64,000 nucleotides of DNA. Source: Nitrospira sp. Lineage in GTDB: Bacteria > Nitrospirota > Nitrospiria > Nitrospirales > Nitrospiraceae. The notes under the pieces were generated by a model. It searched no databases. It was given only the letters and a program-made list of their open reading frames with translations, and was not told the origin of the DNA. Shown here in pieces: positions 53,754 through 63,296 of this stretch. The translations under genes were made by a program, and so were the position numbers. The DNA lies in contig JALHPO010000002.1 of assembly GCA_022842445.1 (NCBI GenBank), positions 310,001 through 374,000 of the forward strand, given 5' to 3'. Numbering within the stretch: the stretch's first letter is position 1; every line of letters starts with the position of its first letter.

Positions 53754-54818
53754 TCAATGATGAGAGTAAGCCCGATACACCTCTGCGATCTTCCCTCCAA
53801 TGACTTTCCAATCCAATTTCATCGATAGCGCTCTGGCATGATCGCCTTTTTGGGCCAGTTGATTTAAATCCGTCTCTAATGCGGCCTTTAATGCTTTAAA
53901 CAAGCCCTCGTCGTCGTTGGCCTCATAGAAGAACGCACAGGATTTATCGACGTATTCTCCGATGAATCCAACATTTGGAACAACTACGGGCTTGCCACAG
54001 GTGATAGCCATCACCAGACTTCCCGAAGTGAATACTTCTTTGAATGGAAGCACGACAACATCGCAGGCGAATATCACTTGCGCAAGTTCCTCATCCGGCA
54101 GGAAGCCCAACTTGAGGCGAATTCTCCGATCTGGTCTTGCTGCCTCCTCCACCTGTCGTCTCATTTCGGCGCCCTGCGGGTCTCCGGCAATGGTCAATGT
54201 GGCTGCGCCTTCAAGACGTCTGAACTGCTCAATGAGATTCAATACGCCCTTGTATGGACGTACTGCCCCAAAGTACAGAAAGTTAGTCCCTGCTCCTCGC
54301 ATTTCGGGAAATGAATTGCCATCAATCTGAGGAATTGCATCAACGTAATTCCCATGAGGGGTGTGATAAATCCTCGGGGCAGAGATTCCCAGGGTAGCCT
54401 CGACAAGGGGGATGGCGTTCAGGCCATGGACAAATACCGCATTTACCTTTCTAGCCACCAAACGATTGTTTAACCGATCCAACCAACGGTGCTTTTTCTC
54501 ATGGAACTCCAGATTATGGACGGTCCAGAATATCGGAACCCGCCGCAGGCGAAATACAATGAGCCCTGTCTGAAACAGCCAGAATTTTGCTAGGCTGAGC
54601 AGTAGATTTCTGCTGATGGGATGAACCCAGTGCAGATGGATTACATCCGGCCTCTGCCCCATCAGGGCCGCATATAGAAACCCCTGCGGCGTGGCGACCA
54701 CTCTTACGGCAACGCCATGTTCGCTCAAGGCGTGCCGCAGCAGACGCGTATAAGGATTCAAACTGTCCGAATATTGGATCGCCTGCAAAGGCTTCGTCGA
54801 CGACCTCAGGCTTTCCAC
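53754..54818 (-). CDS. Glycosyltransferase family 4
   Basis: A 354-residue GT-B enzyme: QYSDSLNPYTRLLRHAL, DVIHLHWVHP, FWTVHNLEFHEKK, NFLYFGAVRPYKGVLNLIEQF and VVLPFKEVFTSGSLVMAITCGKPVVVPNVG. The TVHN-L and FTSGS patterns are seen in GumI/mannosyltransferase-like GT4 enzymes, so GDP-mannose is a possible donor, but this is weak. GTG 54818 follows the upstream stop by four bases, supporting coupling. Confidence 0.88.
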   Translation of the reverse strand: MESLRSSTKPLQAIQYSDSLNPYTRLLRHALSEHGVAVRVVATPQGFLYAALMGQRPDVIHLHWVHPISRNLLLSLAKFWLFQTGLIVFRLRRVPIFWTVHNLEFHEKKHRWLDRLNNRLVARKVNAVFVHGLNAIPLVEATLGISAPRIYHTPHGNYVDAIPQIDGNSFPEMRGAGTNFLYFGAVRPYKGVLNLIEQFRRLEGAATLTIAGDPQGAEMRRQVEEAARPDRRIRLKLGFLPDEELAQVIFACDVVVLPFKEVFTSGSLVMAITCGKPVVVPNVGFIGEYVDKSCAFFYEANDDEGLFKALKAALETDLNQLAQKGDHARALSMKLDWKVIGGKIAEVYRAYSHH

Positions 54819-54822
54819 TGTG

Positions 54823-55998
54823 CTAATGTTTCATACCGCAAAACATCAAGACTCGCTTAACACCGAGATACTTAGCCCAGGACTTTAGCGTGGGAAGCAG
54901 CTTCATTGCTGCCGTGCGCCAACGTATTCGAAGAATTTGGCTCCAGCTGCCGTTGAACACCGGAGGAGTGCTGAATACAACTTCGTACATCTTCCGGATC
55001 TCTGCAAACACCGCCTCCTCGGTACAGCACCGACCAGCAAACTCTCTGGCAGCCTTCCCCATAGCTTCAAGCCGCTCCCGATCCTTGAGCAACTCCCGGG
55101 CAGCTTGGAGCAGCTGATGAGGCTCCACCAATAGCCCCTGAACCCCATGTTCAAACGCCCCGGGCATGGCCCGGCGAGAGGCCACGACTGGGACACCGAC
55201 TGCGAACGCCTCCATGACCACACGAGCCAGACCCTCATGGTGCGATGCATGCACCATGAGTCGAGATCTGGCTATGAGAGGCCCGACCTGATCACGAGGA
55301 AGGTTGCCCGGCATGAAGACAGCCTCGCCATAGGGCGCAGCCATTTCTTTGACGGCCTTCCACAAGTCACCGTCTCCGACCAGTGCGAGACGGTAATCTG
55401 CTGCCAGCGGTAACAAGGCTTGCTGATTCTTGTTCTTGTTGAAGCCGCCCACGTTCACGACATCAAACTCTTTCGGAAGCGAGAGGGGCATCGTGCCCGG
55501 CAGATTCAGTTTAGGCAGGATGGAAACTCGGCCGGACACCTGCTGGGCACGGAAACTCTTCTGGATTTGGGCTGGCGTTTCAGCCAGCACGTAGTCGGCA
55601 AAGGGGGTGAGCGGATCCTGTGTCCCACCAGCAACGATCAGCGCAAACCGGAATTTGTGGCGGCTATGCAACAGGAGCCAACGAGAGAGTTTGTATCCAA
55701 GTCCTTTGAAAACAACCAGGTCGGGTTTCCTCTGTTCTATCTCTGCTAACAACGGTTGGGCCGTATGCCTAAATCTGTCGGTGCTCTCTGGTTCGTCCAC
55801 CGGAATCAGCCAGGTGCCAATATCATCACTCCCCCGGGAGTTCGACCGAATACGGGAGAGTAGGAAAAGGTCGCAATCGTGACCGCTCAGCCGACTGAGC
55901 CGTACTAGCCTTCGTTCCCTGTAGATTCTCTCGTGCCTTTGCTCTTCGAACGGAGGAATTGCAAGATGGGGGAGTATGTAGAAGATACGAAGCGACAT
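54823..55998 (-). CDS. Glycosyltransferase family 4
   Basis: A 391-residue protein starting MSLRIFYILPHLAIPPFEEQ. Its C-terminal half is a clear GT4 domain: KEFDVVNVGGFNKNKNQQALLPL, LVGDGDLWKAVKEMA, HASHHEGLARVVMEAFAVGVPVVASRRAMPGAFEHG. The N-terminal half is less conserved. GGAAGTAGGT lies just upstream of ATG 55998, and the preceding gene ends two bases before. Acceptor and donor are unknown. Confidence 0.88.
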   Translation of the reverse strand: MSLRIFYILPHLAIPPFEEQRHERIYRERRLVRLSRLSGHDCDLFLLSRIRSNSRGSDDIGTWLIPVDEPESTDRFRHTAQPLLAEIEQRKPDLVVFKGLGYKLSRWLLLHSRHKFRFALIVAGGTQDPLTPFADYVLAETPAQIQKSFRAQQVSGRVSILPKLNLPGTMPLSLPKEFDVVNVGGFNKNKNQQALLPLAADYRLALVGDGDLWKAVKEMAAPYGEAVFMPGNLPRDQVGPLIARSRLMVHASHHEGLARVVMEAFAVGVPVVASRRAMPGAFEHGVQGLLVEPHQLLQAARELLKDRERLEAMGKAAREFAGRCCTEEAVFAEIRKMYEVVFSTPPVFNGSWSQILRIRWRTAAMKLLPTLKSWAKYLGVKRVLMFCGMKH

Positions 55999-56000
55999 AC

Positions 56001-56795
56001 CTACTTCCACAAATCATAGGGAAATGATTCGAGAAGCATATCCTGGAAGAAAACCGGCGGTGCTTCCCCCCCCAATCTCAGGGCTTCGTTGAGGTCATTT
56101 GCAACCCTGAAGTTCGCTCTTCCCGTTCCAAGGTAATAGTCCTGGTACTTGAATTCATTTTCGATGCGAGACCTGATCAGCCGTGCTGGGATACTTAAAG
56201 CTTCCGCAATGATTATCGCGTGGAGCGAGGTGCCTACCACAAATCGACTCTTGGCGATGGTCCGCAGACAGTTTTCCAGTGGCGAGCGCGGATCCAGGAG
56301 ACAGTCCACCTTTGGAGCCCACTTCAAATCGTTGTAGTTTGGAACATAAGTGAATTGATGCTCCGGCCGTTTTGTGGTTTCAACGAGTTCAGGCATTACA
56401 TGAGGAACGAGAAGCCCCGGATCGCCATAGATTGCCGGTGCGTGAATTCCCCGCTTCAATAGAAATTCACGAGTCAACGGCCCCCGCACCGCACGAACAT
56501 CCAGGTTGGTAAATGTGTGCGCCTCATTGGCGACCTTCCCATTGCGTCCTGTTCCCCAGATGACGTCGCCCGTCTTGGCAAAATGTAATATGGACCCGAC
56601 AGTCAATAGGCGACGTTGACTGCCCTTTCCCTCGTGAATATCTATGCCAGCTTTTCTGAGTAGACCATGCACCACAACCGGCCCCAGCATATCCCCGAAA
56701 TTGTTCAGAGATTTGCGGAAAGGCAGCAGCCGACCTAACACTCCCCCGATAATGGGACGATCGGGGTTGAAATGGATCAACTCAACAGGAGGCAT
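56001..56795 (-). CDS. Polysaccharide pyruvyltransferase family protein
   Basis: A 264-residue protein of the WcaK/CsaB type: NNFGDMLGPVVVHGLLRKAG, TVGSILHFAKTGDVIWGTG, VRGPLTREFLLKRG, IYGDPGLLVP and a C-terminal SRFVVGTSLHAIIIAEALSIPARLI (the conserved His near the PEP site). It adds a pyruvate ketal to a sugar using PEP. The gene is close-packed with the GT4 downstream. Confidence 0.9.
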   Translation of the reverse strand: MPPVELIHFNPDRPIIGGVLGRLLPFRKSLNNFGDMLGPVVVHGLLRKAGIDIHEGKGSQRRLLTVGSILHFAKTGDVIWGTGRNGKVANEAHTFTNLDVRAVRGPLTREFLLKRGIHAPAIYGDPGLLVPHVMPELVETTKRPEHQFTYVPNYNDLKWAPKVDCLLDPRSPLENCLRTIAKSRFVVGTSLHAIIIAEALSIPARLIRSRIENEFKYQDYYLGTGRANFRVANDLNEALRLGGEAPPVFFQDMLLESFPYDLWK

Positions 56796-56821
56796 GTATA
56801 GGGAGGGGACCTAATGCCAGG

Positions 56822-57619
56822 TCAACCTTTGTTTTTCCTTGCGGCAATCAGAGTCAGATGACCGAAAGTATTTCCCAGGGACAATTCAAGAACGCTGACA
56901 ATCATCCGTTGGACTGATGCGGGAAGTCTTGAACCCACGATTCGGGATGCATGCCACAGATATTTGAGTTCCTGCTTTACTCCCGAGGTTGCCTGTATTC
57001 TTGAGTTATGGACAATCGAGAATCCTGCATCTTGTAGGTGCCGGCACACGGTATCCGGGTTGAGGAGAAACTGATAAAAGCCGTTCGGTTCAACCTCCCC
57101 TCCCTCCCAGGATGAATAAGCTCCCAGTCTTGCCTTCAAACGGCGCAAGGGGGACATGCTTGGAAAAGTCAGAAAGAAGTAGCCGTCGTCACGCAACACG
57201 CGCCGCGCCTCGGCAATGATTTCCCTGTAGCCTTCCCAGAAATGTTCGATGACGCCGAAAGACCAATAGGCGTCAAAGCTTCCGTCCTGGAAGTCCAAAC
57301 CGAAAACATTGCCCACCAGAATATCAAATTCGGGTCGCGCGGCATTGATTCTTGCCACTGTGTCAGCAGCGAAATCGGTCCCGGTCACAGAATAGCCCGC
57401 AGCCGCGAGCGCTGCAACTTTGCCCGCAGTGCCACATCCCCCTTCCAAGATTTTTGCTCTGGGTTTCAGAAACCGATTAGAGATAGTAATGAAGGGCTGC
57501 ACTGCCTGAGGATCGTAAGCTGCTATCTGGTCATCCTTCCATTTGTAGTCCCAGAATTCAGCGTCAGCCTTCCGATCGGTCTGGATGATGCGCTTGTTGG
57601 CTTTGTCATAATACTTCAA
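56822..57619 (-). CDS. Class I SAM-dependent methyltransferase
   Basis: A 265-residue methyltransferase: ILEGGCGTAGKVAALAAAGYSVTGTDF (motif I), NVFGLDFQDGSFDAYWSFGVIEHFWEGY and LRDDGYFFLTFPSMSPLRRLK. The substrate is probably a sugar of the glycan. The TTG at 57619 has GGGAGGGAC six bases upstream, which decides this start. Confidence 0.87.
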   Translation of the reverse strand: MKYYDKANKRIIQTDRKADAEFWDYKWKDDQIAAYDPQAVQPFITISNRFLKPRAKILEGGCGTAGKVAALAAAGYSVTGTDFAADTVARINAARPEFDILVGNVFGLDFQDGSFDAYWSFGVIEHFWEGYREIIAEARRVLRDDGYFFLTFPSMSPLRRLKARLGAYSSWEGGEVEPNGFYQFLLNPDTVCRHLQDAGFSIVHNSRIQATSGVKQELKYLWHASRIVGSRLPASVQRMIVSVLELSLGNTFGHLTLIAARKNKG

Positions 57620-57641
57620 AGCAATGTCCCTCCCCCGGTGA

Positions 57642-58868
57642 TCAGGCCAGGATGATGTCTACCACATCTCTAATATTGTCGGGGGCAGTTTGCTTCGGGG
57701 TCATCCATTGGCGAAGTCTCTGGCCGTGGCGTATGGCAATGCTTTCGACCTCACTCCACTGCGACAGCAGCGTGTCGAACTGCTCTTCGAGGGGCCTCCT
57801 ATCCGTCATGCGATGCACAAGCGGTTTGACCTCCAGGATGTGCCTCTGGGTATGGACATGGTGTTGGATTCGAGTGATTTCAGGGAATTGCTGAGGGGCC
57901 ATAAACTCAAGTTGAATCACAGGAAGTCCATAGAGCGCAGCATCGAATGCAAAGGTAGTCGCAATGTTGAGTACCGACCCGGCAAGACTCAATTCCTCCA
58001 TGCGAATGGCATTGTATTCAGGAGTCAGAAGAATGTTCTCCTTCTTGTTGTTCTCGTAATATTGGCCGATGCGGACATTGCCGTATTGCTCCAGAACATG
58101 CAGTTCTCCGGGAACCCCGTTAGGTTTCGGCTTAACGAATACGTTCAGGCCATACTTTGTGCAGGCTCCGATGAAGGCTCCTGCCACAGCCAGCTCTTCC
58201 CTGAACACGGCGGGATGGGATGATGAACTGGAGGTGAAAGGGAAAAGAATCTGGCAGCGGTTGCCAGCCTTCACCTGCCGATCACCCACTGGCCGATTCA
58301 GCAGATAATCGAAAGCGAAGGGAAAACTGCGGGCAAAGTGCTTGTCTCCTTGGAATTCCCGCCAGTCTTCGGCCAGGTCTTCATTCCAGATGAACACCAT
58401 GTCTGACTTGTAGCCGGTCGCCCCAAACTTGGCCGGGTGGTCCCAACTCCCGATCATGGTATAAACCCTCACACCGTTGGCGCAGAGGAGCCAGGGCACA
58501 TTGCTTTTGGTGACGTGTACGACCTTCGCGGTGGGCAGAGGGTTATCCAGGCACTTCGATACCACCTTGGCACATAACGCGTTTCTGGCCCGATTCTGGC
58601 GCGGCCCACGGGCGGCAAGGCCGGCCAGCCGACTGCAAAGGCTGTGCACCAGACGGGGCAGACGATGTTGTTTTTCCAGGGCCTCGAGGGATTGGACGCC
58701 AGCGCCGCGCTGGATTACGGGAGCAAAGATGTCAGCTACCGGCTTGCTGACCACGAAGTACACAGGAACCCCGCGTTCAAGCAGCTCCGAAATGTAAGGA
58801 ACGGCCGTGGCAAACTGCAGGGGCCAGCGCCCGACGAAGGTCACACCGTCTTGCTTGTCGTGATTCAA
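57642..58868 (-). CDS. Unassigned GT-B-like glycan biosynthesis protein
   Basis: About 408 residues, not a family I can name. VTFVGRWPLQFATAVPYISELLERGVPVYFVVSKP resembles the start of GT-B or CDP-glycerol-glycerophosphotransferase-like enzymes. NVFVKPKPNG, NILLTPEYNAIRMEELSLAGSVLNIATTFAFDAALYGLPVIQLEF resembles a C-terminal donor-binding half. Next to a NeuA-like cytidylyltransferase it may transfer a CMP-activated sugar; this is an inference. The open frame runs back into the cytidylyltransferase gene. TTG 58868 is my best start, with a weak GCGAG site. Confidence 0.6.
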   Translation of the reverse strand: MNHDKQDGVTFVGRWPLQFATAVPYISELLERGVPVYFVVSKPVADIFAPVIQRGAGVQSLEALEKQHRLPRLVHSLCSRLAGLAARGPRQNRARNALCAKVVSKCLDNPLPTAKVVHVTKSNVPWLLCANGVRVYTMIGSWDHPAKFGATGYKSDMVFIWNEDLAEDWREFQGDKHFARSFPFAFDYLLNRPVGDRQVKAGNRCQILFPFTSSSSSHPAVFREELAVAGAFIGACTKYGLNVFVKPKPNGVPGELHVLEQYGNVRIGQYYENNKKENILLTPEYNAIRMEELSLAGSVLNIATTFAFDAALYGLPVIQLEFMAPQQFPEITRIQHHVHTQRHILEVKPLVHRMTDRRPLEEQFDTLLSQWSEVESIAIRHGQRLRQWMTPKQTAPDNIRDVVDIILA

Positions 58869-58917
58869 CTCAAACTCGCTAATGCTGAAGTTGGCATAGT
58901 GTGGGGAGGAGGGAGTG

Positions 58918-59637
58918 TCAGGCGGCTTTTTCTGCTTCAGCCAGGAGCCATTCGGCGACTTTGAGATCCAGAGGCTCGTCGATATTGACCACAGTTCTTT
59001 CCACCACGACTGCCGCACAGTTTTTCTCAATGAGTGTTCCCCGATCGATCAGGGCATCCCGGGTTACGGCATAGCAGATGCCGTTCCGGTGAAAGTAGGG
59101 GGGAATAGTTTGCCGGATGGAGTGGCTGGCACCTTCGGAAAGATAGAAGCCGATCAGCCCATCCTGGCTGATCGTCAGGGTCTTATGCGGGGTATAATGC
59201 GCCGGGGTACGGCTGATGGTTGCCGCCGCGTCATGGCCTCCTTCCACCATGGCCCTGATCGTCCTCTCCAAGTCGTCCGGCGTCCGTAGCGGGCTGGTCG
59301 GCTCCAGGAGGAGGGAGTAGTCAAAGCGCAGGCCATAATGCTGTTCGGCGGCGAACCAGGCGTGGCGCCACATGTCCTTGGAGTTGGCAAAGTCCCCCGC
59401 AAGGTTGTCCGGTCGCATGAAGGGCACATCCAGACCGTGCGACCGGCCTTCCTGAGCAATTTCCATGTCGTCGGTGGAGAGAATTGTCCGGTCGATCCAG
59501 GGGATCTGCAAGGCCACCCTGGCAGCCCGGCCAACCAGGGAAATGCCGCCAATTTTGGCGAGATTCTTACGCGGGATGGACTTGCTACCGCCCCGCGCCG
59601 GCACTACGGCCAGCACGTTCTTTCCTTGCCAGGTCAT
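58918..59637 (-). CDS. NeuA-like acylneuraminate/ulosonate cytidylyltransferase
   Basis: A 239-residue CMP-sugar synthetase: LAVVPARGGSKSIPRKNLAKIGG (residues 10-31), LSTDDMEIAQ, SLLLEPTSPLRTPDDL and NGICYAVTRDAL, the NeuA/PseF/LegF pattern. It activates a keto-acid sugar with CTP. No NeuB/PseI/LegI condensing enzyme is in the window, so the substrate is unknown. The ATG overlaps the Gfo/Idh gene's stop as ATGA. Confidence 0.9.
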   Translation of the reverse strand: MTWQGKNVLAVVPARGGSKSIPRKNLAKIGGISLVGRAARVALQIPWIDRTILSTDDMEIAQEGRSHGLDVPFMRPDNLAGDFANSKDMWRHAWFAAEQHYGLRFDYSLLLEPTSPLRTPDDLERTIRAMVEGGHDAAATISRTPAHYTPHKTLTISQDGLIGFYLSEGASHSIRQTIPPYFHRNGICYAVTRDALIDRGTLIEKNCAAVVVERTVVNIDEPLDLKVAEWLLAEAEKAA

Positions 59638-60656
59638 GAATGGGACTCCTTCCCGAAATGGATTTTTCGTCCACTCACACTGCTTTCCCGTATGGCTTCC
59701 ACCACTTCAAGAACCCGGATGCCGTCTTCCAGCGTACAGGTGATGGCCTTGTCCGCGGTTGTCTGCAGCATGGCAAGAAATTCTTCCGCTACGGCGACAA
59801 ACATGTCGTTGCGTTCGCAGTCGAAAATTTCCGTCTGTTCCCAGCCGGCCGGCTGAGTGCTGCGCGTGATCTGGTTGGGGACGGCGGTCCAAAGCATAGT
59901 GCCTTTTTCACCGATAAAACGGATGAACTTCTCGTGAGGCCGGCCATACAGGTCCAGGTGGAAGGTGACCCGAAGATTGTCGGCATAGGCCATTAGCACA
60001 TCCACATTGTCGTCGGTATCGATTTGCAGCAAACTCAGCTTTTCCACCGTGCCCATCAGGCTCTGGGGCATGCCGAACATCCATAGCGCTAGATCAATCC
60101 AGTGGCTCTCGTCCAGCAGGGCACCCCCGCCCATGACCTTGCTTGCCATGAAGAATTCCTGGTAGGGCTCCCAGGGGTGCCAGTCCGCCAGATGGGCCGA
60201 CATGTGGAACTGCACGTGGTGCAGCTTGCCCAGAACCCGGCCGGCCAGAATCTGCCGTACCCGCCGCAGGGGGGGCCACCAGCGCCATGTGTAACCTAGC
60301 AGCAATGAAGTGCGCGATCGCGACGCCTCATCCAGCAGTTGCCGGGCGGAGTTGAGGTCCGGTGCCACGGGCTTCTCCAGAAGCACCGGAATCCTGGCAC
60401 GAAACGCAGTCAGGGTCTGGCCGACATGCACGTGAGGGGGGGAGCAAATGACCACACCATTGAGCTTATCTGAACTGCCTAGGGCAGCCTCGATAGTCCT
60501 AAATGAACCAACAACGCCGACTTCTGCCGCCAATTCCTGCAATCGGTCCTGGCGCGGATCGACACAGGAGATTCGGCAACCCAAGGCGCTGAGATTTCGC
60601 GCGTGACGCTTGCCAACACTGCCACTGCCGACGATCAGGATGTGTTTTATGTCCAT
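59634..60656 (-). CDS. Gfo/Idh/MocA-family oxidoreductase
   Basis: A 340-residue NAD(P)-dependent oxidoreductase: HILIVGSGSVGKRHARNLSALG, VVICSPPHVHVGQTLTA and VLLEKPVAPDLNSARQL (the EKP motif), then GGGALLDESHWIDLALWMFG with the catalytic His. Substrate is probably a sugar or nucleotide sugar for the cytidylyltransferase next to it. ATG 60656 (MDIKHILIVG) is used; the TTG-type extension upstream is unlikely. Confidence 0.9.
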   Translation of the reverse strand: MDIKHILIVGSGSVGKRHARNLSALGCRISCVDPRQDRLQELAAEVGVVGSFRTIEAALGSSDKLNGVVICSPPHVHVGQTLTAFRARIPVLLEKPVAPDLNSARQLLDEASRSRTSLLLGYTWRWWPPLRRVRQILAGRVLGKLHHVQFHMSAHLADWHPWEPYQEFFMASKVMGGGALLDESHWIDLALWMFGMPQSLMGTVEKLSLLQIDTDDNVDVLMAYADNLRVTFHLDLYGRPHEKFIRFIGEKGTMLWTAVPNQITRSTQPAGWEQTEIFDCERNDMFVAVAEEFLAMLQTTADKAITCTLEDGIRVLEVVEAIRESSVSGRKIHFGKESHS

Positions 60657-60801
60657 GGTGAAATGGATAGGAACTATTGACGATGTCGTCTTGAGGGACA
60701 TTTCGCCCGCTTGTAGGGGCTATTCCCCAAACAGCAAGAAGGCACCTTAGTGGAACAATACGAACGAGTTCTAGGGCTAAGACTCCTCGAGTGAAAGGCA
60801 A

Positions 60802-62343
60802 TCAGCGGATGCCGGTGCACATTTTTTCGTAGGCTTCTCGTGGAAAGGACACCTCCACATAACCGGGGCCGGAAGTCTTGGACCACGTCCTCAGCGCCGC
60901 CTCCAGAGCATGGGGGGAGTCCGCTTTCCAGGTCGGCATGCCAAAACCTTCCATGACAGGAAGCCAACCTGGCGTCTTGACATCTATGGGAGTGCGGGTC
61001 AAGTGATCCTTGATGGCGCGGGTCGACACCGAACCGAAGCAGCCGTCGCTCATCAGCAGGAACAGGACACCGAGATTTCTCTCCACGGCAATCCGCACTT
61101 CGGCGAGATACATGGCGATGCCGCCATCCCCTGCAACCGCGACGACGGGAGTTGCAGGATCGTAAATAGCCGCACCGATTGCCATGGGGATCGACGTGCC
61201 CATGTAGCGCCCCTGACCGGAGAACAGGCAGAGGTCGGGATCAGGTGCCTTCCACGCATGCTCGCCGATAGTGCAAAAGTATCCGGTATCCATGACCAGG
61301 CGGATCTGGCGGCCCAGGGTTTCGGAAAGGCAGTGAAAAGCCGCGCCAGGAAGAAAGCCGGAGAGCATGGCAAGATCCATGTTCTTCCGGCAGGTACGCA
61401 ATTCCTCCAGCCCCCAAGCCTTTCCTGCCAGAGCTTCCCAGAAATCTTCCGGAAAGGTGGGCGCCACCACCTGGAAAGCGAAACTGCCCACACCCGGAAT
61501 CGCGACAGGGTCTACATTGACGGAGGGACAATGGAAGCCCTTGGTCGCCAGCACTTCGTTGGGTCGCAGGCCAATACCGATTACCAGGTCTGTCCGGGGT
61601 AAGATGTTCCGCTCCGGCGTCAGTTCGAGACCGACACCGGTATAGATGCCAGCTGCGTTATCCGCGCACTCGTCAACGATCCCCTTTGCCGCTGCGGTTG
61701 AGAAGACCGGAAAAGGGAGCTTCTCCATATGCCTCCCCCAACCTTCCCGGAAGGCGAAGCTGCCGGCGATGACGACCGGGCGCTGTGCACTTTTCATGAG
61801 ACACAAGATGTCCGCCGGGTTGCCGTTGCTGGCGGTCGACAGCGGTATCGGCCCATTAGCAGGGAGCACTACGCCGGTCAATTCGAGGACGACCGGCCCC
61901 GGCACTTCCGCCTCTGCCCAATCGGCCATAGCATTGAAGTCGCTCTGGCCGTCGGCAAGGGGCCTAATGCCCTTACAGACGGCTCCCGTCAGCAGGGAGT
62001 GGCCGAGACGCTTGTGCGCCTTGTCCGAAGTGCTGCCGGGAGGATAGGCCTCGGTGATGGCTACCATCGGATAGGCGTCAAGGCTGGCGGCCGCCATGCC
62101 GGGAACCATGTTGGCGAGGCCCGGCCCCTTGATGCAGTAGGCGACCCCGCTGCGTCTGCTCAAGCGCCCAGCGGTAGCGGCCATCAGGGCGCCACTGCCT
62201 TCGAAAAATGTTCTTACCGGCTCGACGCCGTGCTTTTCGAGAGCATCCAGGAGCAGCAGGGAGGCTCCACTGCCGGTGATGCCAAAGACATGACGGACGC
62301 CACGTTCGGCGATGGACGCCGCCAGCTGGGACAAGTCGCTCAC
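60802..62343 (-). CDS. ThDP-dependent acetolactate-synthase-like enzyme
   Basis: A 513-residue three-domain ThDP enzyme: a PYR domain with the activating Glu (RTFFEGSGALMAATAGRLS), a central domain (about 185-330) and a PP domain with GDGGIAMYLAEV. The usual metal-binding Asn pair 25 residues later is SD (LLMSDGCFG). Reactions of the group include acetolactate synthesis, 2-keto-acid decarboxylation and transfer of a two-carbon unit to keto sugars (YerE-like). Substrate unknown. GTG 62343 overlaps the dehydrogenase stop as GTGA. It is not the housekeeping ilvB by context. Confidence 0.85.
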   Translation of the reverse strand: MSDLSQLAASIAERGVRHVFGITGSGASLLLLDALEKHGVEPVRTFFEGSGALMAATAGRLSRRSGVAYCIKGPGLANMVPGMAAASLDAYPMVAITEAYPPGSTSDKAHKRLGHSLLTGAVCKGIRPLADGQSDFNAMADWAEAEVPGPVVLELTGVVLPANGPIPLSTASNGNPADILCLMKSAQRPVVIAGSFAFREGWGRHMEKLPFPVFSTAAAKGIVDECADNAAGIYTGVGLELTPERNILPRTDLVIGIGLRPNEVLATKGFHCPSVNVDPVAIPGVGSFAFQVVAPTFPEDFWEALAGKAWGLEELRTCRKNMDLAMLSGFLPGAAFHCLSETLGRQIRLVMDTGYFCTIGEHAWKAPDPDLCLFSGQGRYMGTSIPMAIGAAIYDPATPVVAVAGDGGIAMYLAEVRIAVERNLGVLFLLMSDGCFGSVSTRAIKDHLTRTPIDVKTPGWLPVMEGFGMPTWKADSPHALEAALRTWSKTSGPGYVEVSFPREAYEKMCTGIR

Positions 62344-63278
62344 AACTCCAGCACCTTCTTGATTTTTTCCGCCGCATGGCGGCAGACCACACGGACCGCG
62401 TCCGGACTGAACCCACCACAGTGCGGTGTAATGACTACATTGTCATGGTGGCGTGCGTATTCCACCAGTGGATGGCTGGCGATTTCCGGTTCCCCTTTCA
62501 GGACGTCGACGCCAACCCCCCCGATTCTTTCCGAGGTCAACGCCTCCACCAAGGCCGCCTCGTCCACGAGGGCGCCCCGGGAGGTGTTGATGAAGATGGC
62601 ACCCGGCTTGAATTGTTGGATGAGGGAGCGGGAAACCATGCCCCTGGTTTCTTCCGACAGGTGCACGTGAATGGAAATGAAGTCTGCCTCCGCCACCATT
62701 TGCTCCAGGGGACGACGCTCGACTCCAGAGGGCAGGGTGTCCTGGAAGGGGTCATGGGCGAGGACCGACATGCCGAAAGCCTGGGCGTATCGAGCCATCC
62801 AGCTGCCAATCCGGCCGCAGCCGATCAGCCCAAGGACGCGACCGTTCAGCATGATCCCCGGGAAGTCTTCCCGCACCCAGTTCCCTTCTGCCGTATGTCT
62901 GAAGGCGGCTTTCAGCTTGCGGGCACAAGCCATCAACAGGGCCCAGGAAAGTTCCGCGGCGGGGGTGATGTTTCGCAGCACATCCGGGTCTTCCTTCAGT
63001 GTGCGTACCGAAACGCGCCGCGCCTCCAGCCTTTCCCTTGCGATATGATCCGAACCAGTCGTCGCGCAACTGATGATTTTCAGTTGGGATGCGGCATCGA
63101 TCATTTCATTGGTGATGCCGATCTTCATCGACGCGTCCAGCAAGGCATCCGCGCCCTTCAGGGCTTCGGCCACTGCAGTGCATTCTGCTTCCACGTGACG
63201 GACCTCTGCCAGCCCAGACAATACGGAAGCGGTGGCCTCATAGCCCTCCCTGCTTCCCAGATAGATCACCAGAGCCAT
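62340..63278 (-). CDS. D-2-hydroxyacid dehydrogenase (phosphoglycerate-dehydrogenase-like)
   Basis: A 312-residue SerA/2-hydroxyacid dehydrogenase: VLGLIGCGRIGSWMARYAQAFG, HVHLSEETRGMVS, FINTSRGALVDEAAL (catalytic Arg), GVDVLKGEPE and TPHCGGFSPDA (catalytic His). No ACT domain, so it is not classical SerA. It would interconvert a 2-hydroxy acid and a 2-keto acid, upstream of the ThDP enzyme and cytidylyltransferase, suggesting it makes or uses the keto-acid of this cassette. Confidence 0.9.
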   Translation of the reverse strand: MALVIYLGSREGYEATASVLSGLAEVRHVEAECTAVAEALKGADALLDASMKIGITNEMIDAASQLKIISCATTGSDHIARERLEARRVSVRTLKEDPDVLRNITPAAELSWALLMACARKLKAAFRHTAEGNWVREDFPGIMLNGRVLGLIGCGRIGSWMARYAQAFGMSVLAHDPFQDTLPSGVERRPLEQMVAEADFISIHVHLSEETRGMVSRSLIQQFKPGAIFINTSRGALVDEAALVEALTSERIGGVGVDVLKGEPEIASHPLVEYARHHDNVVITPHCGGFSPDAVRVVCRHAAEKIKKVLEL

Positions 63279-63296
63279 AAGAGATATTCCATTCCG

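Noticed and set aside
60802..62343. Housekeeping acetolactate synthase large subunit (ilvB)
   Set aside because: The gene is embedded in a glycan cassette, has no small subunit beside it and lacks the standard NN metal motif.
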